The translations under genes were made by a program, and so were the position numbers. The notes beneath the pieces are model-generated. The model ran no database searches. It saw nothing but the letters and a program-made list of their open reading frames with translations, and was not told where the DNA came from. A stretch of DNA of 64,000 nucleotides from Rhodoferax sp. (GTDB lineage: Bacteria > Pseudomonadota > Gammaproteobacteria > Burkholderiales > Burkholderiaceae_C), in NCBI RefSeq assembly GCF_018780565.1, contig NZ_JADMJN010000010.1:277799-341798 (forward strand). The letters are read 5' to 3'. The stretch's first letter is position 1. Each line of letters begins with the position of its first letter. Of this stretch, positions 44,655-53,235 are shown piece after piece.

Positions 44655-45053
44655 ATGAGCACAGCACCAATTGCATTGATCCAAACCATCCTGTACACCG
44701 ACACGGATGGCCGTGCCAGGTTCAAGGACCAGCCCCTGGCCTTGACCGAGGGCACGCCAGCCGCGCAATTGTCACCCCTGGCTGCATCAGGTGGCTACCA
44801 GTTTCGCCAGAGTCCGACCGGTTTTCGCAGCAACTTTCACTGCACCACCACACCGCAATGGCTGGTGGTTTTGCAAGGCAAGATGGAGATTGGTCTGCAG
44901 GACGGCAGCTCAAGAATTTTCAAGGCGGGCGAGGGTTTTTATTCCAATGACACATTACCCGAAGGCGCCGCATTTGATGCAACTGTGCATGGTCACTGGA
45001 GTCGTCAAGTGGGCGATGCCCCCCTGGTGACCTTGTTTGTACGCTCAGCATAA
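44655..45053 (+). CDS. Cupin-domain protein
   Basis: 132-residue single-domain beta-barrel; FHCTTTPQWLVVLQGKMEIG and KAGEGFYSNDTLPEGAAF match the two cupin motifs, though metal-ligand His are reduced. Unknown function. 16 bases after the acyltransferase gene; its 3' end overlaps the convergent sigma gene by nine bases. Confidence 0.7.
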   Translation: MSTAPIALIQTILYTDTDGRARFKDQPLALTEGTPAAQLSPLAASGGYQFRQSPTGFRSNFHCTTTPQWLVVLQGKMEIGLQDGSSRIFKAGEGFYSNDTLPEGAAFDATVHGHWSRQVGDAPLVTLFVRSA

Positions 45054-45584
45054 AAGCTGTTTTCTGGCCCGGTGCAAACGTACGAAGAGACTGGCTTCGC
45101 TGATGGACAGACGACGACACACCGCCTGCGACGATTCATCCTGCAACACGCGAAACTCGATCACATCCCGCAAACCCTGTGGCAATTTGTCGATGCGGCG
45201 CATGGTGTGACGTAGCAACTCGCGCTGCTCGGCCAGTTCGTCCGGTTGCGGGTTACTGCATGGCATGGCATGGACTCCCTCCTCGTCCTGCTCGCCGTCC
45301 AGACTGTCAAAACGCACGCGCTGGCGAATGGTGTCGATGATTTTGTGCTTCAACACGGCCGTCAGCCAGCTGCGCAAGGCGGCCCGGCCTTCAAAACTGG
45401 CGCGCCCCGAGATCACCGCCTCATACACATCGTGCACCACATCCTCGGCCAATGCAGGGTCGTGCAGCTTGCGCCGGGCGAAACGCACCAGATAATCGCG
45501 GTGCTCAATCATCTCGCTCCAGGAGACGGGGACACAAGGCACGCCGACGAAATCGGAGTGCGTGGGGATGCTGGCGTTGATCAT
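45045..45584 (-). CDS. ECF-type RNA polymerase sigma factor
   Basis: Region 2 (HRDYLVRFARRKLHDPALAE-DVVHDVYEAVI, SWLTAVLKHKIIDTIRQR) and region 4 (IDKLPQGLRDVIEFRVLQDE ... CRRLSISEASLFVRLHRARK) are recognisable. Start chosen at MINASIPTHS (about 179 residues); an upstream ATG at 45659 is in frame but its codons span a strong hairpin. No anti-sigma gene is adjacent. Divergent from the response regulator operon. Confidence 0.82.
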   Translation of the reverse strand: MINASIPTHSDFVGVPCVPVSWSEMIEHRDYLVRFARRKLHDPALAEDVVHDVYEAVISGRASFEGRAALRSWLTAVLKHKIIDTIRQRVRFDSLDGEQDEEGVHAMPCSNPQPDELAEQRELLRHTMRRIDKLPQGLRDVIEFRVLQDESSQAVCRRLSISEASLFVRLHRARKQLLC

Positions 45585-45601
45585 GGCTTGTATGCTGCAG
45601 T

Positions 45602-45630
45602 GGTTGGCGATAGATTGACTATCGCCAACC
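45602..45630. promoter_or_regulatory. Perfect hairpin in the sigma gene leader
   Basis: GGTTGGCGATAG / CTATCGCCAACC, 12-base perfect arms and a 5-base loop, 17 bases upstream of the chosen sigma start. Could be an operator or an mRNA hairpin; no U-run follows. Confidence 0.6.
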
Positions 45631-45709
45631 AAGCTCACGTGCACATCTCGAAATATCACAGCCAGATAACAAATTGGTAAGAATGCCGCGCCCGCAGTGA
45701 CTTAAGCTT

Positions 45710-46426
45710 ATGGACATGAAAAGAATCCTTGTCGCCGACGATCAGACCGACATTCGCAATCTGCTGGTGCTGAACTTGCGCAATGCGGGTTATGAGGTGA
45801 CCGACGTGGCCGACGGCCTGGCCGCCCTGGCCAGCGAGAGTGAGCGAGGGCACGATGTTCTGATTCTGGATCTGATGATGCCTGGCATGGACGGCCTGGA
45901 GTTGTGCAAAACCCTGCGCGGGCGCGGCTGCAGCACCCCGATCCTGATGCTCACCGCCAAGTCCACCGAACTGGACCGGGTGCTGGGCCTGGAACTGGGG
46001 GCGGATGATTACCTCACCAAACCATTCTCCCTGGCCGAGTTGCTGGCGCGCGTGAAAGCGCTGCTGCGCCGGGCCGAACTGCTGCGCACGGCCCAGCTCA
46101 GCGCACAGACTCAGCCCCAAGCCCTGCGCAATGGCGAACTGGAAATCCTGCCGATGAAGCGACAGGTGTTGATGCGTGGAGCACCCCGCGACTTCACGGC
46201 ACTGGAGTTCGATTTGCTGCTTCATTTCGCGCAGCATCCGGGACATGTATTTTCCCGTGGGCAATTGCTCAACTCCGTATGGGGCTACAGCCATGACGGT
46301 TATGAACACACGGTCACCACGCACATCAACCGTCTGCGCGCCAAGCTGGAAGTGGACCCCTTGCGCCCTGAACTGATCCTGACCGTGCGTGGCGCCGGCT
46401 ACAAGATGCGCGAAGCGCCGCGCTGA
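45710..46426 (+). CDS. OmpR-family response regulator
   Basis: Receiver domain with phospho-acceptor Asp54 (VLILDLMMPG), acidic DD at 10-11 and LTAKS / YLTKPF (switch Ser/Thr region and Lys), then a winged-helix output domain (LEFDLLLHFAQHPGHVFSRG, TVTTHINRLRAKLE). 238 residues. First gene of a four-gene two-component operon. Confidence 0.94.
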   Translation: MDMKRILVADDQTDIRNLLVLNLRNAGYEVTDVADGLAALASESERGHDVLILDLMMPGMDGLELCKTLRGRGCSTPILMLTAKSTELDRVLGLELGADDYLTKPFSLAELLARVKALLRRAELLRTAQLSAQTQPQALRNGELEILPMKRQVLMRGAPRDFTALEFDLLLHFAQHPGHVFSRGQLLNSVWGYSHDGYEHTVTTHINRLRAKLEVDPLRPELILTVRGAGYKMREAPR

Positions 46427-46446
46427 AGCGCACCAGTGTTGCCACC

Positions 46447-47964
46447 ATGACCGTTCGCTTCAAGATTGCACTGACGATTTTCCTGACCGGGCTGCTCACC
46501 GCCCTGGGCTGCGTTGCGACCCTGGTATTTGCCTTTCAGCGCTTTGAACATGAGGCTACCTACTACCGGGCCAGCGCCTTTCTGGATCGCGTGGTCACAC
46601 TGCACACCGACATTTTTGCCATGCAGGAACGTTTTCAGGACGATTTTGAAGGTTTCCTGCGCAACCTGGTTCTGTTCGAGCCCGACACACAGCTTTACCT
46701 GCTGGACAGTGAAGGAACGGTGATTGCCTCCACCGGCACGGTCAAGCTGCCCGAAGGCTTCAGGGTGGCACTGGGGCCGGTGCTGGAAGCGGTGGGTCCC
46801 ACCCCCATGCCCTATGTGCTGGGTGACGACCCCGAACGCATGGATGCTACGGCCGTGATTGCCGCGCGCCCGCTGCGCCGGGCCGTCATCCGCAACGAGC
46901 CCGCCGTGTCGGGCTACCTGTACCTGGTTTGCCACAAGCGCACCTTGCCCCAGGGTAGCCTGGCTGCCTTGCAGAGCACCTTTGCGCAACCAACCCTGAT
47001 CCTGATTCTGGCCGTGGTCGGGCTGAGTACCTTGCTGGCAGCGTGGGTGACCGCGGCAGTGACCCGCCCCCTGGTGCAATTGACCACCGCCGTTGCCTCG
47101 GTAACGCGCCATGGGCTGGAGGACTTTGCCGCGACGGCGGATGCCAGGCCAGGAACCATCGGACTGGCGCAAACCACCGCGCGCGACGAATTTGGCCAGC
47201 TCAACAACGGCATCCGTGTGATGCTGAACACTTTACAGGCCCAATGGAATACCCTGCGCCGACTCGACCACTTCAGGCGCGAAGGTGTCAGCAACCTGTC
47301 GCACGACCTGCGCTCGCCGCTCACCGCCACAACGGCCTGCCTTGAAACACTGGAAGGCCGCTGGGCAGGCGATGCAGCACGTGAGAGTGACCGCCAACTG
47401 GTGGAAGTGGCGCTGCGCAACACCCACAATGCAGCCAGGCTGGTGCAATCGATGGGGGATCTGGCGCAACTGGACGAGCCCGAGTTCAAGTTGCGCACCG
47501 AAGTCATGGATGTTTCGGAACTGCTGGACGACGTCGCATTGCGTTTTGCCGAACGTGCATCTCGCCTGGGGGTGCGCATCGTGGCAACACCGCCGCCATC
47601 GGCGCCACCCCTGGCAGCCGTGGATGTCGAGCTGTTTGAGCGCGCCATTGCGAACCTGATGGATAACGCACTGAAATTTTGCCCCGCTCAGGGCACCATC
47701 CGGCTTGCGGCCGTGCAAAGCGGGGGGCACGTTGAGGTGAGCGTTTGCGACACCGGCCCCGGCATACCGGAGAGCGACTGGCCACACCTGTTTGACCGCT
47801 TCTACCAAAGCCGCCAAAGCGTTGCACCGGCCACGGGCGAAGGCGGCAAAGGCCTGGGACTGGCTATTGTCAAACGCATCGTTGAATTGCATGGCGGCGA
47901 AGTGACGGTGGACAAGGCCCCGGAAGGCGGCACCCGAGTTACGCTGACCCTGACCGTCCAGTAA
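46447..47964 (+). CDS. Membrane sensor histidine kinase with HAMP
   Basis: Membrane helices at about 7-30 and 182-205 bracket a periplasmic sensor. A HAMP region follows, then the H-box LSHDLRSPLTA with His286, then ATPase boxes NLMDNALKF (N), VCDTGPGIPE (G1) and GKGLGLAIVKRIV (G2). 505 residues. Partner of the response regulator 21 bases upstream. Confidence 0.93.
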   Translation: MTVRFKIALTIFLTGLLTALGCVATLVFAFQRFEHEATYYRASAFLDRVVTLHTDIFAMQERFQDDFEGFLRNLVLFEPDTQLYLLDSEGTVIASTGTVKLPEGFRVALGPVLEAVGPTPMPYVLGDDPERMDATAVIAARPLRRAVIRNEPAVSGYLYLVCHKRTLPQGSLAALQSTFAQPTLILILAVVGLSTLLAAWVTAAVTRPLVQLTTAVASVTRHGLEDFAATADARPGTIGLAQTTARDEFGQLNNGIRVMLNTLQAQWNTLRRLDHFRREGVSNLSHDLRSPLTATTACLETLEGRWAGDAARESDRQLVEVALRNTHNAARLVQSMGDLAQLDEPEFKLRTEVMDVSELLDDVALRFAERASRLGVRIVATPPPSAPPLAAVDVELFERAIANLMDNALKFCPAQGTIRLAAVQSGGHVEVSVCDTGPGIPESDWPHLFDRFYQSRQSVAPATGEGGKGLGLAIVKRIVELHGGEVTVDKAPEGGTRVTLTLTVQ

Positions 47965-47987
47965 AATTCTCCTGCTTCCCAACTACT

Positions 47988-49112
47988 ATGTCCATGCACA
48001 AATTACTGGCTCGGCAGGCAAGGCGCATTTTGGGTGCCGATGAAGCACAGGTGCCATCGGTTCTGAATGAGCTCCGGCAATTGGCAGACAGCCCCGGCGT
48101 GTCGCCAGAGACGACGCGTTTTGTGAATGGATTGGAAGAGTTCTTGCTGCGTGTCGGGAGCGCCTACGATCAAAACGACCGGGACCTCGATCTCAAAAGC
48201 CGAAGCCTGTTGCTGAGCTCGATTGAACTCACCCAGATCAACGACCGCATCCGGGAACTCAATGGCACCCTGGAGCGGCGCGTCGAGCAGCGGACCCTTG
48301 AGCTTGAAGCGGCGATGGACAAGCTGCAGCGTCTGCAGCAGCAGCTCGCTCGCAGTGAGACCAAAACCGTGCTGAACACCATGATCGCCAGCGTTTCGCA
48401 CGAGCTCAATACGCCGCTGGGCAACAGCCTGATGATGGCCAGCACGCTGGTTGATCACAGCGACAGCTTTCAGAAAGTTCTGGAAACCAATCAGCTCAGA
48501 CGCTCTGACCTCGACGCCTATGTCAAGGCCACGCGAAGCGGCAACGATTTGATGATGCGCAACCTGCGACAGGCCGCTGAACTGTTGACCAATTTCAGGC
48601 ACGTCGCCAACGACCAGGCCAGCGGGCATCGCCGCTCCTTTGAGCTGGCCACCACGGTGGCGGAAATCGTTGATACGCTGGCGCCCAGCCTGCGACGGCA
48701 TCCACACAAGGTCGTGCTCGACATCCCCAGTGGCATCGTCATGGAGGGTCCGCCAGGGCCGCTGGGGCAGATCATCATCAACCTGATCAACAACGCCTAC
48801 CTGCATGCATTTGAAGGCCGCAGCGACGGCGTTTTGACCATTTCGGCCAGTAGCGTGGGTCCGTCTGTCACGCTGCGCTTTGCGGACAACGGGGTTGGCA
48901 TTTCCCCCGACAGCCTGAGCCGGATGTTTGAGCCCTTTTTCAGCACCAAGCTGGGCAAAGGCGGCACCGGCCTGGGAATGGGCATTGTCGAAAACCTGGT
49001 CCGCGAGACGCTGGGCGGCGCGATCACCGTAAGCTCGGAACTCGGCGTCGGGACATGTTTTGAAATCCACTGCCCCTTGACCGCACCGGCGCCGAAATCA
49101 CAAGCAACATGA
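47988..49112 (+). CDS. Cytoplasmic histidine kinase with coiled coil
   Basis: No membrane segment. N-terminal helical region, a coiled coil at about 75-125 (RIRELNGTLERRVEQRTLEL), H-box VSHELNTPLGN with His138, and ATPase boxes LINNAYLHAF, FADNGVGISP and GTGLGMGIVENLV. 374 residues. Stop overlaps the next kinase start (ATGA); the H-box resembles that kinase closely, suggesting paralogy. Confidence 0.9.
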   Translation: MSMHKLLARQARRILGADEAQVPSVLNELRQLADSPGVSPETTRFVNGLEEFLLRVGSAYDQNDRDLDLKSRSLLLSSIELTQINDRIRELNGTLERRVEQRTLELEAAMDKLQRLQQQLARSETKTVLNTMIASVSHELNTPLGNSLMMASTLVDHSDSFQKVLETNQLRRSDLDAYVKATRSGNDLMMRNLRQAAELLTNFRHVANDQASGHRRSFELATTVAEIVDTLAPSLRRHPHKVVLDIPSGIVMEGPPGPLGQIIINLINNAYLHAFEGRSDGVLTISASSVGPSVTLRFADNGVGISPDSLSRMFEPFFSTKLGKGGTGLGMGIVENLVRETLGGAITVSSELGVGTCFEIHCPLTAPAPKSQAT

Positions 49113-50653
49113 CCACCGACCCACCGCGCGCACAGGCCCGTCTTGAACTCGATGCCGTTGTCGACGGCGCACCCATTGGCATTCTGTTCACGCACAACCG
49201 CCTGATGGATCAGGCCAACCCCCGGCTCTGCGCCATGTTCGGCTACCAGCTGGACGAGCTGATCGGTCAGCCTGCGAGCCTGCTTTTCTTTTCAACCCCG
49301 CACACCTACGAAGAGCTTGGCCGGATTGCCGGTCCGGCACTGGCTCAGGGGCAACCCTTTCATGCGGTTTTGCCTGGAAGCCGCAAGGATGGCAGCCTGA
49401 TCTGGCTGCGCTCGTCCGCCAAGGCGATCAACCCGGAGCAGACCCAGGATGGCACCGTCTGGTTCATCGAGGATGTGACCGCCGAGCATGAGCAGGCCGA
49501 AACCCTGCGCCACACCCTGGATGAGCAGCAGACCATCTTCGAGAATGCAACCGTAGGCATCCTGTACTCCAACCAGCGTACCGTCACGCGTTGCAACAAG
49601 CGACTGGCCAACATGTTTGGCTATGAACCACCCGAATTGCTGGGGCAATCGACCCGGGTGTTTTATCCCAGCGATGACGTCTACGAAGAAATCGGCCATG
49701 CAGGCTCTGCCCTCTTGCAGGCGGGGCAATCGTTTACGACGGAGATGCAATTGCCCCACCGCGATGGGCACCTGATGTGGATTCATATCAGCGGACGGCA
49801 GGTGGCCAGCGCACAGCGGTCGAGCGAGGACATCATCTGGATTCTGGAGGATGTCAGCGAACAGCGCGAAGCCCAGGACGCGTTGCGCCATACCCAGTCC
49901 GCACTGGCGCAGGCCGAGAAACTGGCCGCACTGGGCTCGCTGGTAGTGGGCGTGGCGCATGAACTGAACACGCCCATTGGCGTCAGCCTGACCGCCGCGT
50001 CCACCTTGCAGGATCGCAGTCAGGCACTTTATGCAGCCGTTGGCCGCGGCGACTTGCGACGCTCACAGCTCGACAACTTCCTTGAAGAACTCACGGGGCT
50101 AGCAGGTCTCATCACGCGGTCCTGTGAACGCGCAGCAGAACTGGTCAGCGGTTTCAAGCAAGTCGCAGCGGATCGCAAGGGTGAACAACGGCAGGCTTTC
50201 AATCTGCGCGCTGTGGTCGATGCCTGTGTGGCCGTGCAGCGCCAGAAGTTTCCCGACTCGCCTTGTCGGATCCTGCTGGATATCCCGCAGGATATCGAAT
50301 GCATCAGCTATCCGTCCGCTTTGACCCAGGTGGTCAACAACTTGATCCACAACGCCCTGAACCATGCCTTTGGCAACCGCGACCACGGCCATCTGAAAAT
50401 AGTCGTCGCGCCGGGCGAACCGCTTGAACTGCGTTTTGAAGACGATGGCATTGGCATGAACCCAGCGACCTTGGGACGTATTTTTGACCCCTTTTTCACC
50501 ACACGGCTCGGCCAGGGCCGCTCGGGCCTGGGCCTGTCCATTTCCCGAAATGTGGCCACGGCGGTATTGGGTGGCGAGCTGACCGCCGCATCACAAGAGG
50601 CGCAGGGGTCCTGTTTTTTCTTGCGCTTCCCCAGAGAAGCACCGCAGCACTGA
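49109..50653 (+). CDS. PAS-PAS histidine kinase
   Basis: Two PAS domains (about 15-130 and 140-255) with FGYQLDELIGQPA and FGYEPPELLGQST, then H-box VAHELNTPIGVSL with His284 and ATPase boxes NLIHNALNHAF, FEDDGIGMNP and RSGLGLSISRNVA. 514 residues, soluble. Last gene of the operon. Confidence 0.92.
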   Translation: MTTDPPRAQARLELDAVVDGAPIGILFTHNRLMDQANPRLCAMFGYQLDELIGQPASLLFFSTPHTYEELGRIAGPALAQGQPFHAVLPGSRKDGSLIWLRSSAKAINPEQTQDGTVWFIEDVTAEHEQAETLRHTLDEQQTIFENATVGILYSNQRTVTRCNKRLANMFGYEPPELLGQSTRVFYPSDDVYEEIGHAGSALLQAGQSFTTEMQLPHRDGHLMWIHISGRQVASAQRSSEDIIWILEDVSEQREAQDALRHTQSALAQAEKLAALGSLVVGVAHELNTPIGVSLTAASTLQDRSQALYAAVGRGDLRRSQLDNFLEELTGLAGLITRSCERAAELVSGFKQVAADRKGEQRQAFNLRAVVDACVAVQRQKFPDSPCRILLDIPQDIECISYPSALTQVVNNLIHNALNHAFGNRDHGHLKIVVAPGEPLELRFEDDGIGMNPATLGRIFDPFFTTRLGQGRSGLGLSISRNVATAVLGGELTAASQEAQGSCFFLRFPREAPQH

Positions 50654-50733
50654 CCGTTGAATCGGGGTCAGTCAGCTTCCGTTGTGAATTCAGTTGCTGA
50701 TGTAATAACGTTTACATAAATTAGAGCTACTCC

Positions 50734-50756
50734 CTTATAGATTTGAAATTTATAAG
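50734..50756. promoter_or_regulatory. AT-rich inverted repeat
   Basis: CTTATAGATTT / AAATTTATAAG around a single central G, one mismatch, 15 bases upstream of the 30-bp palindrome. Second candidate regulator site for the downstream operon. Confidence 0.45.
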
Positions 50757-50771
50757 TCTCATGAGAGACAT

Positions 50772-50801
50772 GTCAAATATAAAAACGTTTTTATATTTGA
50801 C
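50772..50801. promoter_or_regulatory. Perfect 30-bp palindrome, LacI-type operator candidate
   Basis: Fifteen-base perfect arms starting GTCAAATATAAAAAC and centred on CG (AACGTT), the central step favoured by LacI-family regulators. It lies 28 bases before the ATG of the first operon gene. A weaker similar centre (TGTAATAACGTTTACA, 50701-50716) lies upstream. Confidence 0.7.
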
Positions 50802-50828
50802 GCATCAACTCTCAAGGAGACATTCCCA

Positions 50829-51356
50829 ATGGCCCGTTTACCCCTGATTCCACATGCGGAATTGCCACCCGATATTGCGAGCCTGATCGCCTCGCGCCCA
50901 CCACTCAACCTGTACCGCCTCCTGCCGCACTCGGTCCCCACGGCCAAGGGCTTTCTGGCGCTGGGGCGCGCCCTCCTCACCGAGAGCACGCTCGATCCGC
51001 AGTTGCGTGAACTGGTCATCCTGCGTGTAGGCGCCCTGAGCAAAGCCGCCTACGAAATTCACCAGCACCGCCGCGTGGCAGCCTCCGTGGGGTTGACGCC
51101 GGAACAGATTGGCGCCGCACTGCAGGAGCGTGATGAAAGCTGTCTTGACGCCTGGCAGCGGCTGGTTCTGGAGTTCACCAACGCCGTGGTCTGGCAGGTC
51201 AAGGCGCCCGCGCACCTGTACAACGCCGTGGCCGCCACGCTCGACCCGGCCGGCATCTGCGAGTTGCTGCACACCATCGGCTTTTACATGCTGGTGTCGC
51301 GCTTCCTGGAAAACATCGAAGTCGACATCGAAACCGCACCAGGAGCCGGGGAATGA
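50829..51356 (+). CDS. Carboxymuconolactone-decarboxylase-like protein
   Basis: CMD/AhpD-fold protein: LDPQLRELVILRVGALSKAA-YEIHQHRRVA is the family's active helix, but the CxxC of AhpD is absent and an E-x-x-QH arrangement is present instead. 175 residues. First gene of a three-gene operon behind AAGGAGA. Exact reaction unknown. Confidence 0.85.
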   Translation: MARLPLIPHAELPPDIASLIASRPPLNLYRLLPHSVPTAKGFLALGRALLTESTLDPQLRELVILRVGALSKAAYEIHQHRRVAASVGLTPEQIGAALQERDESCLDAWQRLVLEFTNAVVWQVKAPAHLYNAVAATLDPAGICELLHTIGFYMLVSRFLENIEVDIETAPGAGE

Positions 51357-52231
51357 ACACACCATCAAACGTACAAGACCCCCGGCGCCAGCTGTTCGCC
51401 GCCTCGCTGGGCCTGGCACCGGGCCTGGGTCGCCTGAAGGGCCGCAACATCCTGATTCTGGGTGCCGGTCAGCGCGCGCCTGCGGATGGCGCAGCCGCTG
51501 ATGCGGTAGGCAATGGCCGTGCCATGAGCCTGCTGTTTGCGCGCGAGGGCGCACACGTGGCCTGTGCAGACGTCGACCTGCCTGCTGCCCAGGAGACCGT
51601 ACGCCAAGTGCGCGCCGCCGGCGGCACCGCCGTTGCACTGGCCGCCGACGCAGCCGACCCGCAGTTCGCGCAGGTTCTGTTTCGCCAGGCCGCGCAGGCG
51701 ATTGGGCCGATCAGCGGTGCTGTGGCCAACGTGGGAATTGCCAACGGACGCAACCTGGCCAACGAAAGCGCCGATACCTGGGACCTGGTGATGGCGGTGA
51801 ACGTGCGCGCCCACATGCTGCTGGCGCAACAGGGCATCAAGGACATGATCGATGGCAGCGCCTTGCTGCTGATTTCATCGCTGGCATCAAGCTCGCCGGT
51901 GGGCCGTAATCCGGCTTACGAAACATCCAAGGCGGCATTGGCCGCGCTGTGCCGCGCAGCGGCTCTTGAAGGCCAACCCCGCGGGATCCGCGTGAACGGC
52001 ATCGCGCCGGGGCTGCTGGACACCCCCATGGGCCGTGCTGCCAGCGTGCGCTCGCCCAGCCGCGCCGTAAGGCCCCTGCCCTTTGGACGCCAGGGAACCG
52101 CCTGGGAACTGGCTCACACCGCCCTCTTTCTGATCGGTGACGAAGCGTCGTATGTGAATGCGCAAATGCTCTACATGGACGGTGGCCTGGGCAGCTCCAT
52201 CGGTCTCGCACCACAGGCGGTGGCGGCATGA
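51353..52231 (+). CDS. SDR-family oxidoreductase with extended Gly motif
   Basis: NAD(P)-dependent short-chain dehydrogenase. The cofactor motif starts ILGAGQ and ends GNGRAMSLLF, with about 13 residues (RAPADGAAADAV) inserted between the glycines. Catalytic Ser (LLLISSLASSS) and Tyr/Lys (YETSKAAL) are present; NVGIANG replaces NNAG. 292 residues. Overlaps both neighbours by four bases. Substrate unknown. Confidence 0.88.
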   Translation: MNTPSNVQDPRRQLFAASLGLAPGLGRLKGRNILILGAGQRAPADGAAADAVGNGRAMSLLFAREGAHVACADVDLPAAQETVRQVRAAGGTAVALAADAADPQFAQVLFRQAAQAIGPISGAVANVGIANGRNLANESADTWDLVMAVNVRAHMLLAQQGIKDMIDGSALLLISSLASSSPVGRNPAYETSKAALAALCRAAALEGQPRGIRVNGIAPGLLDTPMGRAASVRSPSRAVRPLPFGRQGTAWELAHTALFLIGDEASYVNAQMLYMDGGLGSSIGLAPQAVAA

Positions 52232-53235
52232 ACATATCCACTCACTGGCATTTGAAAGCGCCCCTGAACCGTCGCCGGGTCTTGCAGGCTGCGCTGTCGG
52301 CCGCTTTGCCCGCCATCGCCACCGCGGCACCGCAGGGCTGGCCCAGCCGCCCGATCCGCATCGTGGTGGGCTTTGGAGCGGGCAGTGCGCCCGACATCAT
52401 GATGCGCCTGTTTGCGCAAGAGCTGGCCAGGCGCCTGGGTCAGGCAACGGTGGTGGAAAACCGTCCCGGCGCCACCGGCAACATTGCGGCCGAGGCCGTG
52501 GCCAAAAGCGCACCGGACGGCTACACACTGTTTTATGGCACCAACACCACGCACGCCATCAACCCGTCGCTGTACCACAAGCTGCCCTATGACCACATCA
52601 AGGACTTCCAGCCCATCACGATCACGGGCAAGGTCTGGAACGCGCTGCTGGTCCGGTCCAACTCGCCGATTACTGACTTTCGTACCTTGGTGGCGATGGC
52701 ACGCGCACGTCCGGGCCAACTGAGCTTTGCCTCGGGCGGCAACGGCACCAGCCTGCACTTGACCGGCGAAATGCTCAAGCACCGCCTGGGCGTGGACATC
52801 ATCCACGTGCCCTACAAGACCGGTGACGCGGCCTTCGCCGATGTGGCAGGCGGGCGGGTGGACATGGTATTTGCCAACATCCCGGCGGCCATTCCCTATG
52901 TGCAGTCGGGCCGGCTCAAGGCACTGGCCGTCACCTCACTGGCACGCTCGCCCTTGATGCCCGAGGTACCCAGCCTGAACGAGCTGGGCCTGAACCAGTT
53001 TGAGGTGTCGGGCTGGGGTGGCCTGTTTGCGCCGCGTGGCCTGCCAACACCCATCCTGCAACGTCTCTCCCAGGAGATGACCGCCATCCTGACCGATCCG
53101 GCCATGGTGAAGCGACTCGACACACTGGGCGCCGTGGCCATGCACAGCAGCCCCACTGAATTCGGCAAATTTATTGAATCGGAAACGCTGCGCTGGCGCG
53201 AGGTGGTGCAAGCCAGTGGCGCACAGATGGATTAG
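52228..53235 (+). CDS. Bug-type tripartite tricarboxylate transporter binding protein
   Basis: Periplasmic solute receptor of the TctC/Bug family, expanded in betaproteobacteria. Twin-arginine-like leader NRRRVLQAALSAALPAIATA, then WPSRPIRIVVGFGAGSAPDI and VVENRPGATGNIAAEAVAKS, both family hallmarks. 335 residues. No membrane subunits nearby, as usual for orphan Bug proteins. Its stop overlaps the convergent lacI-type gene stop. Confidence 0.93.
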   Translation: MNISTHWHLKAPLNRRRVLQAALSAALPAIATAAPQGWPSRPIRIVVGFGAGSAPDIMMRLFAQELARRLGQATVVENRPGATGNIAAEAVAKSAPDGYTLFYGTNTTHAINPSLYHKLPYDHIKDFQPITITGKVWNALLVRSNSPITDFRTLVAMARARPGQLSFASGGNGTSLHLTGEMLKHRLGVDIIHVPYKTGDAAFADVAGGRVDMVFANIPAAIPYVQSGRLKALAVTSLARSPLMPEVPSLNELGLNQFEVSGWGGLFAPRGLPTPILQRLSQEMTAILTDPAMVKRLDTLGAVAMHSSPTEFGKFIESETLRWREVVQASGAQMD

